Positions 27,941 to 38,963 of a stretch of DNA of 64,000 nucleotides are shown piece after piece. How positions within the stretch are numbered: the first letter of the stretch is position 1; each line of letters starts with the position of its first letter. Source of the stretch: Pseudomonadota bacterium (GTDB lineage: Bacteria; Pseudomonadota; Gammaproteobacteria; Burkholderiales; Burkholderiaceae_F); the NCBI GenBank assembly GCA_023443095.1, contig JAEZVV010000170.1, positions 1 to 64,000 on the forward strand. Reading direction: 5' to 3'. Below the pieces are notes generated by a model. The model saw only the letters and a program-made list of their open reading frames with translations. It searched no databases and had not been told where the DNA came from. Both the position numbers and the translations under genes were made by a program.

Positions 27941-28183
27941 TTACTGGATCTTGAGGATCTTCATCGCCTTGGCGAGGGTGTCGATCGACTCCTGGTGCTT
28001 GCCCGCCTTGTGCAGGGTTTCGCCTTCGGCGCGCAGCGCCTTCACCTCGGCCATCTGCTCGGCCGTGAGGTCGGGCTTCTTGGCGAGTGCGTCGTCGATC
28101 TTCTTCATGTCGGCGGGACAGTGGAAGGCCTGCGCCGCGCCCGCGACGGCAAACAGGGCTATCGCCAGCAATCGTCTGATCAT
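27941..28183 (-). CDS. Small exported protein, unknown function
   Basis: An 80-residue protein with a clear Sec signal (MIRRLLAIALFAVAGAAQA, cleavage before FHCP). The roughly 60-residue mature part begins FHCPADMKKIDDAL and is a charged helical region with TPR-like character ('AEGETLHKAGKHQESIDTLAKAMKIL'). It has one cysteine after cleavage. It is convergent with arginase and transcribed alone or with no visible partner. No function can be assigned; similar small helical periplasmic proteins are common in betaproteobacteria. Confidence 0.72.
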   Translation of the reverse strand: MIRRLLAIALFAVAGAAQAFHCPADMKKIDDALAKKPDLTAEQMAEVKALRAEGETLHKAGKHQESIDTLAKAMKILKIQ

Positions 28184-28274
28184 GTTCGACTCCCGTGGCG
28201 CGCGACAGTGCGCGTCCGCAGTCTAGAAGCGAGTCCGAGCCAAAGCCCACGCTCGCAGCGAGGAATCGGAGCGC

Positions 28275-28883
28275 TCAGGCCGGCGCCACGATCTCCAGCA
28301 GGTCCACCGCTGGCACACCATCGCAGAAGATGGTAGCGAGCCTCCCGTAAGCGACGCGCGGCTCGGGCAGACCAAAGCGGGCGACGAGTGGATCGTCGGA
28401 CTCGATCCGCAGATAAGCCTCGCTGGTGACTTCGCGCAGCACCCGGTGCTGGATCAGGATGCGTCCGAGCGGCGTCTGGGCGGCGAGAATCTCTTCGCGC
28501 ACCGCCGGGGCCACCGACTGCAGGTTGAAGATCATCAGCCCGGTCATGACGATGCGGCCGTCGGCGCTCAGGCTGAGATCGAGCTTGCGGCCGTAGATCT
28601 CGCCGTTGCGATGGATGACGTAGGGGTGGACGTCGACCGTGCCCGCGTGATGGGACTCGAGCATCTCGGTCATGTGGCCGTTGTGCACCAGCAGCTCGCG
28701 CGCAGGCGAGGGCAGGGCGGCGGGTGTGATCGGCCGCGCATGGGGCACGCGTGCGTCGCCAAAGAAGGCAAGCATCAGCCGCAGTTCCTTGGCAGGGCCG
28801 TGGCTGGCGCGGAAGCGCTGATCGGGATCTAGAGGATGGAGCAAGGCAGCAGGCCTGACGGCCGGTTTCATAAACGCGGGCAT
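28275..28883 (-). CDS. Chorismate lyase-like (UTRA-fold) protein
   Basis: A 202-residue cytoplasmic protein. The pattern 'RELLVHNGHMTEMLESHHAGTVDV' followed by 'NGEIYGRKLDLSLSADGRIVMTGLMIFNL' and 'LGRILIQHRVLREV' resembles the chorismate pyruvate-lyase-like fold (UbiC/UTRA superfamily). Homology to true UbiC is distant and no ubiA neighbour is present, so 4-hydroxybenzoate formation is not assured. The ATG at 28883 lies 1 base after the stop of the upstream nucleotidase gene; a second ATG at 28871 is possible. The tight spacing indicates one operon with the nucleotidase. Confidence 0.65.
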   Translation of the reverse strand: MPAFMKPAVRPAALLHPLDPDQRFRASHGPAKELRLMLAFFGDARVPHARPITPAALPSPARELLVHNGHMTEMLESHHAGTVDVHPYVIHRNGEIYGRKLDLSLSADGRIVMTGLMIFNLQSVAPAVREEILAAQTPLGRILIQHRVLREVTSEAYLRIESDDPLVARFGLPEPRVAYGRLATIFCDGVPAVDLLEIVAPA

Positions 28884-28884
28884 C

Positions 28885-29820
28885 TTACGCGCCGCCGTCG
28901 ACCTCGTTCTTGACGCCGAAAGGCACCAGCACCGAAGGCACGGTGGCCGCGGCCGGTTCCAGATGGCCGAGCTGGTCGTCGAAAAAGATATGCGGGCGCA
29001 GGACTTCGAGCACGCGTTTCTTTTCTATTCCGCCCATCAGGTAGAGCTCGGCGGCGCTCACGCCCCAATCCTTGAGCGTGGTGACGAGGCGTTCTTCCGC
29101 GGGCGCGCTGCGCGCGGTGACGATGGCCACGCGCAGCGCCGGCAGGCCGCCGTCGCGCGCGACCCGCTCCCCTTCCAGACGGCGCAGGCTGTCGATGCGC
29201 GCCAGCAGCTTCTGCAGCGGCCCCGGCCCGTGGGGCGCGGCGGCGCGGGCCACTTCGTGGGCGTGGAAGGCTTCGAGCTGGCCACCGGCGTAGACGCGTT
29301 CGGACTCGTCGTCAGCCAGCACGCCGTCGAAGTCGAAGGCGATGCGCAGCTCGTGGTCGGCGGCATCGTCTTCCGCTCGCGTGGGCAGAACCCAGCCCGC
29401 CGGCCAGCCAGCGCGAGTGGCATTGAGCACGTCGGCCCGGTTGGCGGAAAGAAAAAGCGAGGCGTTGTACGCGCCCAGGAAGGGATAAGGCGACTGCCCC
29501 GAGGTGAAGGCCCCGCGCGTGATCGGCAAGCCCCAGTGACGGCAGGAGCGGAAGAAGCGTTGCCCCGTCTCCGGGCTGTTGCGTGAGAGCACTACCACTT
29601 CCACCGGCTGGTCGGCGGGGTAGAGCTCGTTGAAACGCAGCAAGCGCCGCACGAAGGGAAAAGCCACCCCGCGTGCCAGGGGCTCGGTCAGATGTTCGAC
29701 CTGGTAGGCGCGGTAGGCCTCGACCCCTTGCGCCTCGTGGATGGCATTGGCGGCTTCGAGGTCGAACAGCGCGCGGCTGGAGACGGCAACAACCAGCTTG
29801 TTTTCGATGGGGTAGGGCAT
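28885..29820 (-). CDS. 5'-nucleotidase (cytosolic cN-I-like family)
   Basis: A 311-residue cytoplasmic protein of the 5'-nucleotidase family related to eukaryotic cN-I. The HAD-type nucleophile motif is 'IAFDFDGVLADDESE' near residue 160. Other landmarks are 'VVAVSSRALFDLE' at the N-terminus, 'SRNSPETGQRFFRS' near 80, 'SLFLSANRADVLNA' near 122 and the metal-binding 'HIFFDDQLGHL' near the C-terminus. It would dephosphorylate nucleoside monophosphates. Its stop is two bases upstream of the chorismate-lyase-like gene start, suggesting co-expression, though no pathway link is evident. Confidence 0.85.
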   Translation of the reverse strand: MPYPIENKLVVAVSSRALFDLEAANAIHEAQGVEAYRAYQVEHLTEPLARGVAFPFVRRLLRFNELYPADQPVEVVVLSRNSPETGQRFFRSCRHWGLPITRGAFTSGQSPYPFLGAYNASLFLSANRADVLNATRAGWPAGWVLPTRAEDDAADHELRIAFDFDGVLADDESERVYAGGQLEAFHAHEVARAAAPHGPGPLQKLLARIDSLRRLEGERVARDGGLPALRVAIVTARSAPAEERLVTTLKDWGVSAAELYLMGGIEKKRVLEVLRPHIFFDDQLGHLEPAAATVPSVLVPFGVKNEVDGGA

Positions 29821-30055
29821 GGCGGCTCAGCGAGCAGTTTTGGGCCCTAGCCTATCGCCAAAAACTCGTTCGATGAAACGGGAAACTGCCGGCGCCATCA
29901 ACTCTCATTTCCATTGCGGAGCTTGCGCACCAAGGGCTCAGGGAAGCTCCGCATCGATTGCCTTGATGGGGCGCAGATCCATGCGATCAAGTCTTAGGGC
30001 AGCCAGGGGGCCGCCGATAGAATCGCGCTCACCCTTCTCGCCAGCTGTGGCGTGC

Positions 30056-31282
30056 ATGTCAGGCCAATACACGACTCTCGCCCGGCCCGCGGTTGCCGGC
30101 TCCTCGTCGATCGTCTGGATCATCGCCGGGCTGATTGCGCTGGGGCCGCTGTCGACCGATTTCTATGTTCCGACGCTGCCGACCATCGGCGAGTATTTCT
30201 CCGCCTCGATGGCCGAGGTGCAGTGGACGTTGTCAGCTTACGTTGCCGCCCTGGGTTTCTGGCAGCTGGTGGCCGGCCCGTTTGCCGACCGCTTCGGTCG
30301 CCTGCCGGTAGTGCTCGGCGGACTGGTGACCTACGGAACCGGAGCTCTCGCCTGCAGCCTGTCGTCCAGCCTCGATGCGCTGGTGCTGGGTCGGATCCTG
30401 CAAGGGATAGGCGTGTGTTCGGTCTTGGTCGGCGCGCGCGGCATCGTCCGCGACGTTTTTGCGCCTCAGGATGGCGCCCGGGTGTTCGCCACCGCCGGCA
30501 CGATCATGTGCGCCGCGCCCCTGCTCTCGCCTCTGCTCGGAGCCACCCTGCTGGGCTGGGCCGGTTGGCGCTCGCTGTTCGTGGTGCTGATCGGCGTGTC
30601 GATCACGATGGCGGTGGTGATCTTCACCCGGCTCGGCGAGACCAATCTCCACCGTTCCGAGCGATCGCTGCGGCCGGCGGCGGTGATTAGCACCTATGTG
30701 CGGGTGCTGGCCAATCCCGGTTTCCGCGCTTACGCACTGACCTGGGCCTGCAGTTATGGTGGCCTGTTTGCCTTCGTCAGCGGCGCGGCCTTCGTGCTGA
30801 CCGATGTCTACGGACTTGCTCCGCAGGCGCTGGCACTGGCGTTCTCGGTCAAGGTCTGCGGCTATCTGGTCGGCACCGTGGCGTGCCGGATGCTGGTTGC
30901 CCGTCGCGGTCTTCAGGCCACCGCTCGGATCGGCGCGATGCTGCAAGTGGGTGCCGGGGCCCTGATGCTGGTGCTGGCGCTTGCCGGTACCGGCCATGTC
31001 GCAGATCTGGTTGCGCCGATGGTGCTTTACGTGTTCGCCCACGGCTTGCTCTACCCCACGGCCCAGGCCGGACTGATGGCCGAGTTTCCTGCCGACGCCG
31101 GCTCGGCCGCGGCTCTGGGCGGCGCTTTGTCGATGCTGGTCGCGAGCGGCGTTGGCCGGGTGGTCGGTCTCGGTTACGACGGCACGGCCCTGTCCATGGT
31201 CCTGACCATCGCTGCGATGTCGGCTGGCACCGGCTACGCGGTTCTGGTCCTGGTCGCCCGCGACGGCGCCATCTCACGCTGA
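30056..31282 (+). CDS. Bcr/CflA-type MFS drug-resistance transporter
   Basis: Inner-membrane proton antiporter of 408 residues with about twelve helices. Family features are 'ALGPLSTDFYVPTLPTIGEYF' in helix 1, the MFS motif 'GPFADRFGRLPVVLGGL' between helices 2 and 3, and the antiporter motif region 'RILQGIGVCSVLVGARGIVRDVF'. Members export drugs such as bicyclomycin, sulfonamides or small metabolites. The start at 30056 (MSGQYTTL) is the first ATG close to the first helix. A possible terminator is not clear downstream. It is monocistronic, with no regulator beside it. Confidence 0.85.
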   Translation: MSGQYTTLARPAVAGSSSIVWIIAGLIALGPLSTDFYVPTLPTIGEYFSASMAEVQWTLSAYVAALGFWQLVAGPFADRFGRLPVVLGGLVTYGTGALACSLSSSLDALVLGRILQGIGVCSVLVGARGIVRDVFAPQDGARVFATAGTIMCAAPLLSPLLGATLLGWAGWRSLFVVLIGVSITMAVVIFTRLGETNLHRSERSLRPAAVISTYVRVLANPGFRAYALTWACSYGGLFAFVSGAAFVLTDVYGLAPQALALAFSVKVCGYLVGTVACRMLVARRGLQATARIGAMLQVGAGALMLVLALAGTGHVADLVAPMVLYVFAHGLLYPTAQAGLMAEFPADAGSAAALGGALSMLVASGVGRVVGLGYDGTALSMVLTIAAMSAGTGYAVLVLVARDGAISR

Positions 31283-31449
31283 AGCACCGAGCCTGCGGTG
31301 CCGCCCGCGTTTTTTCAGTCAATCCGGCGCTGAAACGGCTCGGCCGCGCCCCTTGATTCGGCACCGTCGCGCACCACACGGCGCTGATCCTGAGTCCGCT
31401 CATCTTTCAGAGCCGGGCTGAGAGAAAAAGCCTGCGCAGCGACGAAACA

Positions 31450-31489
31450 GCAACGGCCCGGATTAACTCCGGGCCGTTGCTTGGAGGAG
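31450..31489 (-). terminator. Probable terminator of the cytochrome/flavoprotein operon
   Basis: A perfect 12-bp stem (31450-31461 with 31469-31480) with a 7-base loop lies just after the cytochrome stop. On the complement it is followed by TGTTTCGTC, a weak T-run. Confidence 0.62.
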
Positions 31490-31514
31490 CGCCGTGGGCG
31501 CTGTTTGCCTCGCT

Positions 31515-31922
31515 CTACTTCACCTTGAAGTTGAAACGCGGATGGCAGTCTAGGCAGAAGTTCTGCGAAGGCTTGTGCACTCCGTGGCAGAGGCCGCAGT
31601 CGGCTTCCGTTCCGTAGTGACGGTTCTCGTGCGGGTTGGTCGGCTTGACGTTCGCGGTCTTGGCTGCAAGCGCCTTCGAGTCGCCATGGCAGCTCAGACA
31701 TTGCTCCTGCGGCACCGGAGCGAAGTTCTTCGTCTGCCCGTGGCAGGCCGCGCATGCCACGCCCTTGGCGGCATGGGTCTTGGCCAGCGCGCCCTCGGCG
31801 GCCCAGGCTCCTGCGGAGACACCCAGCAACATGACGAGTGCAACCGAATACAGACTGCGGGAAAGGAGTTCTTTCACTTGTTTCACCAATTCTGTTGGCC
31901 GGACAGGGAAGGCCGGTTGCAC
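31515..31922 (-). CDS. Exported tetraheme cytochrome c (electron donor to the adjacent flavoprotein)
   Basis: A small periplasmic multiheme cytochrome with four CxxCH heme sites at residues 57-61, 75-79, 109-113 and 123-127 (CAACH, CLSCH, CGLCH, CLDCH). It resembles the cytochrome domain of flavocytochrome c reductases. A signal peptide (SLYSVALVMLLGVSAGAWAAE) is present. No ATG is available: GTG at 31922 or GTG at 31886 may start it, and the latter would give the more typical leader. It lies 40 bases downstream of the flavoprotein gene, so the two encode a split flavocytochrome. It would take electrons from a membrane quinol dehydrogenase such as CymA/NrfH, which is not in this window. Confidence 0.85.
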   Translation of the reverse strand: MQPAFPVRPTELVKQVKELLSRSLYSVALVMLLGVSAGAWAAEGALAKTHAAKGVACAACHGQTKNFAPVPQEQCLSCHGDSKALAAKTANVKPTNPHENRHYGTEADCGLCHGVHKPSQNFCLDCHPRFNFKVK

Positions 31923-31962
31923 TTCCCCGCCGACGAAAGTGGAGGTAGCCGGACGATCCCGA

Positions 31963-33627
31963 TTAAAGCTTCGCCACGTGCCGGCCGGCCAGATAACCGA
32001 AGGTGTAGCAGCGCCCCAGGGACAGGCCGAACACGGTCAGCGGATAGTCGACGCCGCCGTAGAAGCCGCCGCCCAGGTTGCCGATCATGTACAAGCCCTT
32101 GATCGGCTTGCCGTCGGCGTCGAGCGCCTGATGGTTCTGGTTCACGAGCATGCCGGAGGTGATCGCCGACACGCGCACGCGGTAATGGATGCCGTAGAAA
32201 GGCGGCTTGAGAACCGGGACCAGCAGGTCCGCGGCCTTGCCGAACTCGGTGTCCTGTTTGGCCGCCACCATTTCGTTGTAGCGCTTCACCGTCGCCACGA
32301 AATTGGCGGGATCGACCTGGAGCTTCTTCGCGAGCTCCTCCAGCGTGTTGGCGACGTGTGTGTTGATCTGCGACGGGAACACGCCCTTCTTGGGACTGGG
32401 GTCGTCGGGCATGTAGTTCTTGAGTTCGTCCGGCGTGAACACCTTGCCCGGCCAGCCCTTGGCCTGCGTCATGTAATCGGAGTCGAAGACCTTGCAGTAG
32501 TGGCCGGCGTCTTCCGGAGTGCGCAGGTAGTTGCTGAGCAGCGACATCTCAACGCTTTCGTTCACGAAGCGCTTGCCGTTGCGTTTGACCGCGAGGAAAG
32601 GCATGTCGCACATCAGCGCGGGACCGGCGTCGAAGTCATGCAGCATCTTGGTGTGGCCGATCGGCTCGATCACGCCGCCCGCCCAGTAGGCCATCGCAAA
32701 GCCGTCACCGGTGCGGTCCATCTGCTTGCGTCCCAGGTGTTTGACGTCCGGGATGAAGTACTCGCACATCGCCTTGTTGTTCTGGTAGTCGCCGGTCGCG
32801 AGGATCACGCCCTTCTTGGCCATGAACTTGCGGTAGGCGCCGTCCTTGCCTTTGGCGATGACGCCCACGACCTCGCCCGCCGCGTTCTGCACCAGTTGTT
32901 CGGCCGGCATCCGGAAGAAGAACTTCACGCCGGCCTTCTCGGCCACCGTCGCCAGCGCCCGCATGCCGTCGCCGGTGGTGTAGGGCTTGGGTCCCATGAA
33001 CGAGGTCACGTAGTTCAGTGTGTAGCCGTTCACCTTGCGGATGGCGACCTGAGGTCCGCTGCCCTGGTTCACCACTTGGCCGCCGCCCTGCTTGACGCGA
33101 TCAATCACCCAGGTCACCGCTTCGCCCGAGTTGTAAGCCCATTGACGGATGAGCTCGGGATTGCAGCGGTGGGCGCTGTCGGCGCAAAGGCGGGCGACGA
33201 GAGCTTCAACCCCCGCCTTGTCGCTCGTGGCGAGGTCGATCCCGGATCCGGTATTGCCTTGCGACACCGGCATCGGGTGCTTCTGGATGACGGCCACCTT
33301 GGCGCCGCTCTCGGCCGCCGCCAAGGCCGCCGTTACGCCCGAGGCGCCCGCGCCGACCACGACCACGTCGAAGTTCAGCGTCTCCTTGATCGCAGAGGCC
33401 GGAATCGGCGCCGGCCTGGGCAGGAAGTCGAGCGTTGCGCCACCGTCGGAACTCTTGGCGAACTTGCCGCCCGGCATGGCCGCCTGTGCCATGCCGCCGA
33501 TGCCGAGCATGCCGACACCGGCAGCTCCGGCGGCGGTGCGCCGGAAGAAGCTGCGGCGCGAAATGCCGTGCTCAAGCACGTTCTGCGTGTACTGGTCCGT
33601 GGGTTCCCCTGACCGGTTCTTGCTCAT
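31963..33627 (-). CDS. Exported FAD-dependent reductase of the fumarate reductase/ketosteroid dehydrogenase-like superfamily
   Basis: A 554-residue Tat-exported flavoprotein (leader 'ISRRSFFRRTAAG', Arg24-Arg25). It has the FAD-binding motif VVVVGAGASG near residue 88 and a catalytic-core motif 'NGKRFVNE' like the Arg proton donor of fumarate reductases. The C-terminus, however, reads 'AITSGMLVN...' and 'GLYMIGNLGGGFYGGVDYPLTVFGLSLGRCYTFGYLAG', lacking the HTMGG and NRLGGN elements that bind fumarate carboxylates. It therefore probably reduces another unsaturated organic acceptor. An AGGAG site lies 7-8 bases before the ATG. The adjacent tetraheme cytochrome is its likely donor. Confidence 0.82.
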   Translation of the reverse strand: MSKNRSGEPTDQYTQNVLEHGISRRSFFRRTAAGAAGVGMLGIGGMAQAAMPGGKFAKSSDGGATLDFLPRPAPIPASAIKETLNFDVVVVGAGASGVTAALAAAESGAKVAVIQKHPMPVSQGNTGSGIDLATSDKAGVEALVARLCADSAHRCNPELIRQWAYNSGEAVTWVIDRVKQGGGQVVNQGSGPQVAIRKVNGYTLNYVTSFMGPKPYTTGDGMRALATVAEKAGVKFFFRMPAEQLVQNAAGEVVGVIAKGKDGAYRKFMAKKGVILATGDYQNNKAMCEYFIPDVKHLGRKQMDRTGDGFAMAYWAGGVIEPIGHTKMLHDFDAGPALMCDMPFLAVKRNGKRFVNESVEMSLLSNYLRTPEDAGHYCKVFDSDYMTQAKGWPGKVFTPDELKNYMPDDPSPKKGVFPSQINTHVANTLEELAKKLQVDPANFVATVKRYNEMVAAKQDTEFGKAADLLVPVLKPPFYGIHYRVRVSAITSGMLVNQNHQALDADGKPIKGLYMIGNLGGGFYGGVDYPLTVFGLSLGRCYTFGYLAGRHVAKL

Positions 33628-34017
33628 TGTGTTTTCTCCTGTACGGCCGTGCGGGATAGAAGTCCAGGTTCTTACGGCCGGACAGGAGACGGTGATCGTC
33701 TTCGCTCAGCCACGGTCGCAGCGCACAAGCACGAGACGAGTGTAGGAATGCCTCCCAAGGCCCTTCCACCCTCATGCGAAGGAGGTGAGAACACGTGGTT
33801 ACCCGAACTCCGATGGCAGCACGGACTGACGCAGAACAATCCCGCAACGACAAGGAGGGTTGGGCGCGCACTAGGGCGCAGCGGCCATCGGCTGACCTAG
33901 CGCAAGCTCGGGCGGACAGCGGCCGGTCGACGCCTTGTCAGATCAATCCTGCAACCCCGGTCCGCGGCTAACTTTTCGGCCCTTTGCAGGCCCAAGCAAT
34001 CGCTGAGAGGAACTTAA
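33628..34017. promoter_or_regulatory. Divergent intergenic region flavoprotein operon / crp-type regulator
   Basis: 390 bases with no supportable gene. It must hold the two divergent promoters; AGAGGAA precedes the ATG at 34018 and AGGAG precedes the flavoprotein start on the other strand. I see no clear CRP/FNR palindrome. Confidence 0.4.
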
Positions 34018-34863
34018 ATGAGCGGGGTCTCTCCCGGCTGGCTGCGCGCGGCCCAGGCCGCGCAGTACGAACCATGGGATCAGGACCGCGGGCCTGCGGC
34101 CCCGCTGACTCCATGGATCGCGCCGCGAGTGCCACGCCAGTTCGCCGAAGCGATCGAACGACTCGGCGTGGTGCGCCGGCTGGAAGTCGGCGAATACATC
34201 TACGCGCCTCACGAACGTGTCGACCGTCTGGTGCTGGTGCGCAACGGCCTCACGGCGCGTGCGGTGGTCGATCCGGCGAGCAACCAGCCCGAAGCGATTG
34301 CGATCAGTCCGCCGGGTCGGCTCGGCTCCGGCAACCTCAACTTCTTCTCGGGCCGACCCTGCGCCGGGCGTTATTTCGCTCTTTGCCGCAGCGAAATCGT
34401 GTTGTGCTCGCAGGCGGTGATCCGCGCCCTCGCCAAGCACGATCCCGAGTTCCTGCTGCAGCTCGTTCATTACTTCGAGCTCTGCAGTCTTTCCGACCGC
34501 CTGGGCTTTGCCACCCAGGTGATGTTGTCGGTACCGCTGCGTATCAAGGTGCTGCTGCTGTCGTGGGCGGTGAGCTTCGGCCACGAGTCCGAGCGCAGCG
34601 ACCGGCCGGGCCGCTGGATCCGCATGCCAGTGCCGCCATCGCGCACCGACATGGCGCGGGTGGTGCACGGCAGCCTGGTGACGATCGATCGCCACCTGGG
34701 CGATTGGCGGCAAGGCGGGCAGATCGTGCGCGAAGGCGAACAGATCTGGGTGCGGCCGGAACTGCTGGCCGAGGCCCACGAGTGGTTGTGCCGTACCGAG
34801 GAGGATGTGAGCCGCCATCCGCGGCCGCGTCAGCTCAGCGACGTCGTACGCACCGCGATGTAA
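34018..34863 (+). CDS. Crp/Fnr-superfamily transcriptional regulator
   Basis: A 281-residue DNA-binding protein. An N-terminal cyclic-nucleotide-binding-like beta-barrel ('RLEVGEYIYAPHERVDRLVLVRNGLTARAV', about 55-165) leads to a dimerisation helix and a C-terminal winged helix ('PPSRTDMARVVHGSLVTIDRHLGDWRQGGQIV', about 210-245). The first 50 residues contain no cysteine, so it is not an FNR-type Fe-S oxygen sensor. It diverges from the exported flavin reductase operon, and the natural inference is that it controls it in response to an unknown effector. A long unusual N-terminal extension precedes the sensor domain. Confidence 0.8.
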   Translation: MSGVSPGWLRAAQAAQYEPWDQDRGPAAPLTPWIAPRVPRQFAEAIERLGVVRRLEVGEYIYAPHERVDRLVLVRNGLTARAVVDPASNQPEAIAISPPGRLGSGNLNFFSGRPCAGRYFALCRSEIVLCSQAVIRALAKHDPEFLLQLVHYFELCSLSDRLGFATQVMLSVPLRIKVLLLSWAVSFGHESERSDRPGRWIRMPVPPSRTDMARVVHGSLVTIDRHLGDWRQGGQIVREGEQIWVRPELLAEAHEWLCRTEEDVSRHPRPRQLSDVVRTAM

Positions 34864-34930
34864 GCGGCAAACGGTTGCCTTGTCGTCATGAAGACCCGAT
34901 CCAACTTACGGACGTCGGAGGCATCGATCC

Positions 34931-34965
34931 AAAACAAGAGGCCCACAAGCTCTCGCTCGTGGGCC
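34931..34965 (-). terminator. Probable terminator downstream of gyrB
   Basis: A 7-bp stem (34940-34946 with 34959-34965) with a 12-base loop is followed on the complement by CTCTTGTTTTGG. The loop is long and the T-run interrupted, so the call is moderate. Confidence 0.5.
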
Positions 34966-34998
34966 CCGAACTCCAGCTGACAGCTTGCCGGGCAAGGG

Positions 34999-37572
<2,574 letters not shown>

Positions 37573-37626
37573 TCAAAAAGCGCCGGCAGGAGTGCCAGCG
37601 CCAGGTTCAGCGTAAAGCGGTGGAGC

Positions 37627-38730
37627 TTAGATGCGCATCGGCATCACGACGTATTTGAAAGCTTCGGAATCGGGCATGGTGATCAGCGCCGAGCCCAACG
37701 AATCGCCAAGCGCGAACTTGACCTGATCGTTCTTGAGGTTGCCCAGCACGTCGAGCAGGTAGGTGACGTTGAAGCCGATGTCCAGACCTTCGCCGGCGTA
37801 GTCGACTTCCAGCTCTTCCTGCGCCTCTTCCTGGTCGGCGTTGGTCGAGTTGATCTTGAGGCTGCCGTCGGCGAGCACCCAGCGCACGCCCTTGAACTTG
37901 TCGGTCGTGAGAATGGCGGCGCGCTGCAGGGCGTGCATCAGGTCTTCGCGGCCGATCAGGAACAGCTTGGTGTTGTTGGCCGGCACCACGCGCTGGTAGT
38001 CGGGGAACTTGCCTTCGACCAGCTTGGAGATCAGTTCGATGTCGCCGAACGACAGCTTGATCTGGTTGGCGGCCATCTGCACACGCAAGGGATCTTCGGT
38101 GTCGGGCAGCAAGCGCAGCAGCTCGATGATGGTCTTGCGCGGGATGATCGCTTCGATCTTGCCGGGCGCGGCCTCTTCCTTGCTGACTTCGCACAACGCG
38201 AGGCGGTGGCCGTCGGTGGCGACGGCGCGCACGGTGTTGCCCTCGACCACCATCAGCATGCCGTTGAGGTAGTAGCGGATGTCCTGCTGCGCCATCGCGA
38301 AATGGACCATAGACAGGAGGTATTTGAAGCGGGCCGCGGGCAGGACGAAGTCAGCGGTGAAGTCGGCCACCGACACGGTGGGGAACTCTTCGGCCGGCAG
38401 GGTCTGCAGCTGGAAGCGGCTCTTGCCGCTGGCGACCGCCATTTTCTTGTTGGCGAGCGAAAGCGCGACTTCGGACTCGGGCAGCGCGCGCAGGATGTCG
38501 ACCAGCTTGCGGGCCGCAACCGTGGTGGCGGCGACATCGTCGCCGGCGCCGATATCCGCCTTGGTCTGGATCTGGATCTCGAGGTCGGTGGCGGTGAAGC
38601 TGACCTTGTCGCCATCCTTGCGTACGAGGATGTTGGCAAGAATGGGGAGCGTCTGGCGACGTTCCACGATACCGCTGACAACCTGCAGCGGTTTCAACAA
38701 CGCGTCCCGACTGCCTTTGACGAGCTGCAT
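37627..38730 (-). CDS. dnaN: DNA polymerase III beta subunit (sliding clamp)
   Basis: Processivity clamp of 367 residues, the usual length. It starts MQLVKGSRDALLKPLQVVSGIVERRQTLPILANILV and ends with the conserved 'EAFKYVVMPMRI', a C-terminal signature of beta clamps. Three similar domains of about 120 residues form the half ring. It lies between dnaA and gyrB in the standard order. A DnaA-box-containing gap of about 230 bases separates it from dnaA, so it may have its own promoter. Confidence 0.96.
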   Translation of the reverse strand: MQLVKGSRDALLKPLQVVSGIVERRQTLPILANILVRKDGDKVSFTATDLEIQIQTKADIGAGDDVAATTVAARKLVDILRALPESEVALSLANKKMAVASGKSRFQLQTLPAEEFPTVSVADFTADFVLPAARFKYLLSMVHFAMAQQDIRYYLNGMLMVVEGNTVRAVATDGHRLALCEVSKEEAAPGKIEAIIPRKTIIELLRLLPDTEDPLRVQMAANQIKLSFGDIELISKLVEGKFPDYQRVVPANNTKLFLIGREDLMHALQRAAILTTDKFKGVRWVLADGSLKINSTNADQEEAQEELEVDYAGEGLDIGFNVTYLLDVLGNLKNDQVKFALGDSLGSALITMPDSEAFKYVVMPMRI

Positions 38731-38777
38731 TCCTGTATTTCCTTGTAGTCGTAGTTAGTAGTAGTTCTTGAAGAATC

Positions 38778-38953
38778 TGTGAATAACTCAGTCAGACCCT
38801 TTTAAATCAACAACTTCGGTCAAATCAAACGCTGTGGGGCCGAGGCCCGCAGGGCTGTGGATAGATTGTGGATGCTTGGAACAACTTTCTGTGACACCAA
38901 GCTTTCCTGAAACTTGTGCACAACCTGCTCATTGGTCCGGCATCTTGTCCACA
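38778..38953. other. DnaA-box cluster in the dnaA-dnaN gap
   Basis: The gap holds a perfect box on the complement (TGTGAATAA, 38778-38786), a one-mismatch box (TGTGGATAG, 38856-38864) and variants TTGTGCACA (38915-38923) and TTGTCCACA (38945-38953). An AT-rich stretch lies at 38785-38830. It may be part of oriC or an autoregulatory element. Confidence 0.65.
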
Positions 38954-38963
38954 GGCTTGTTCC

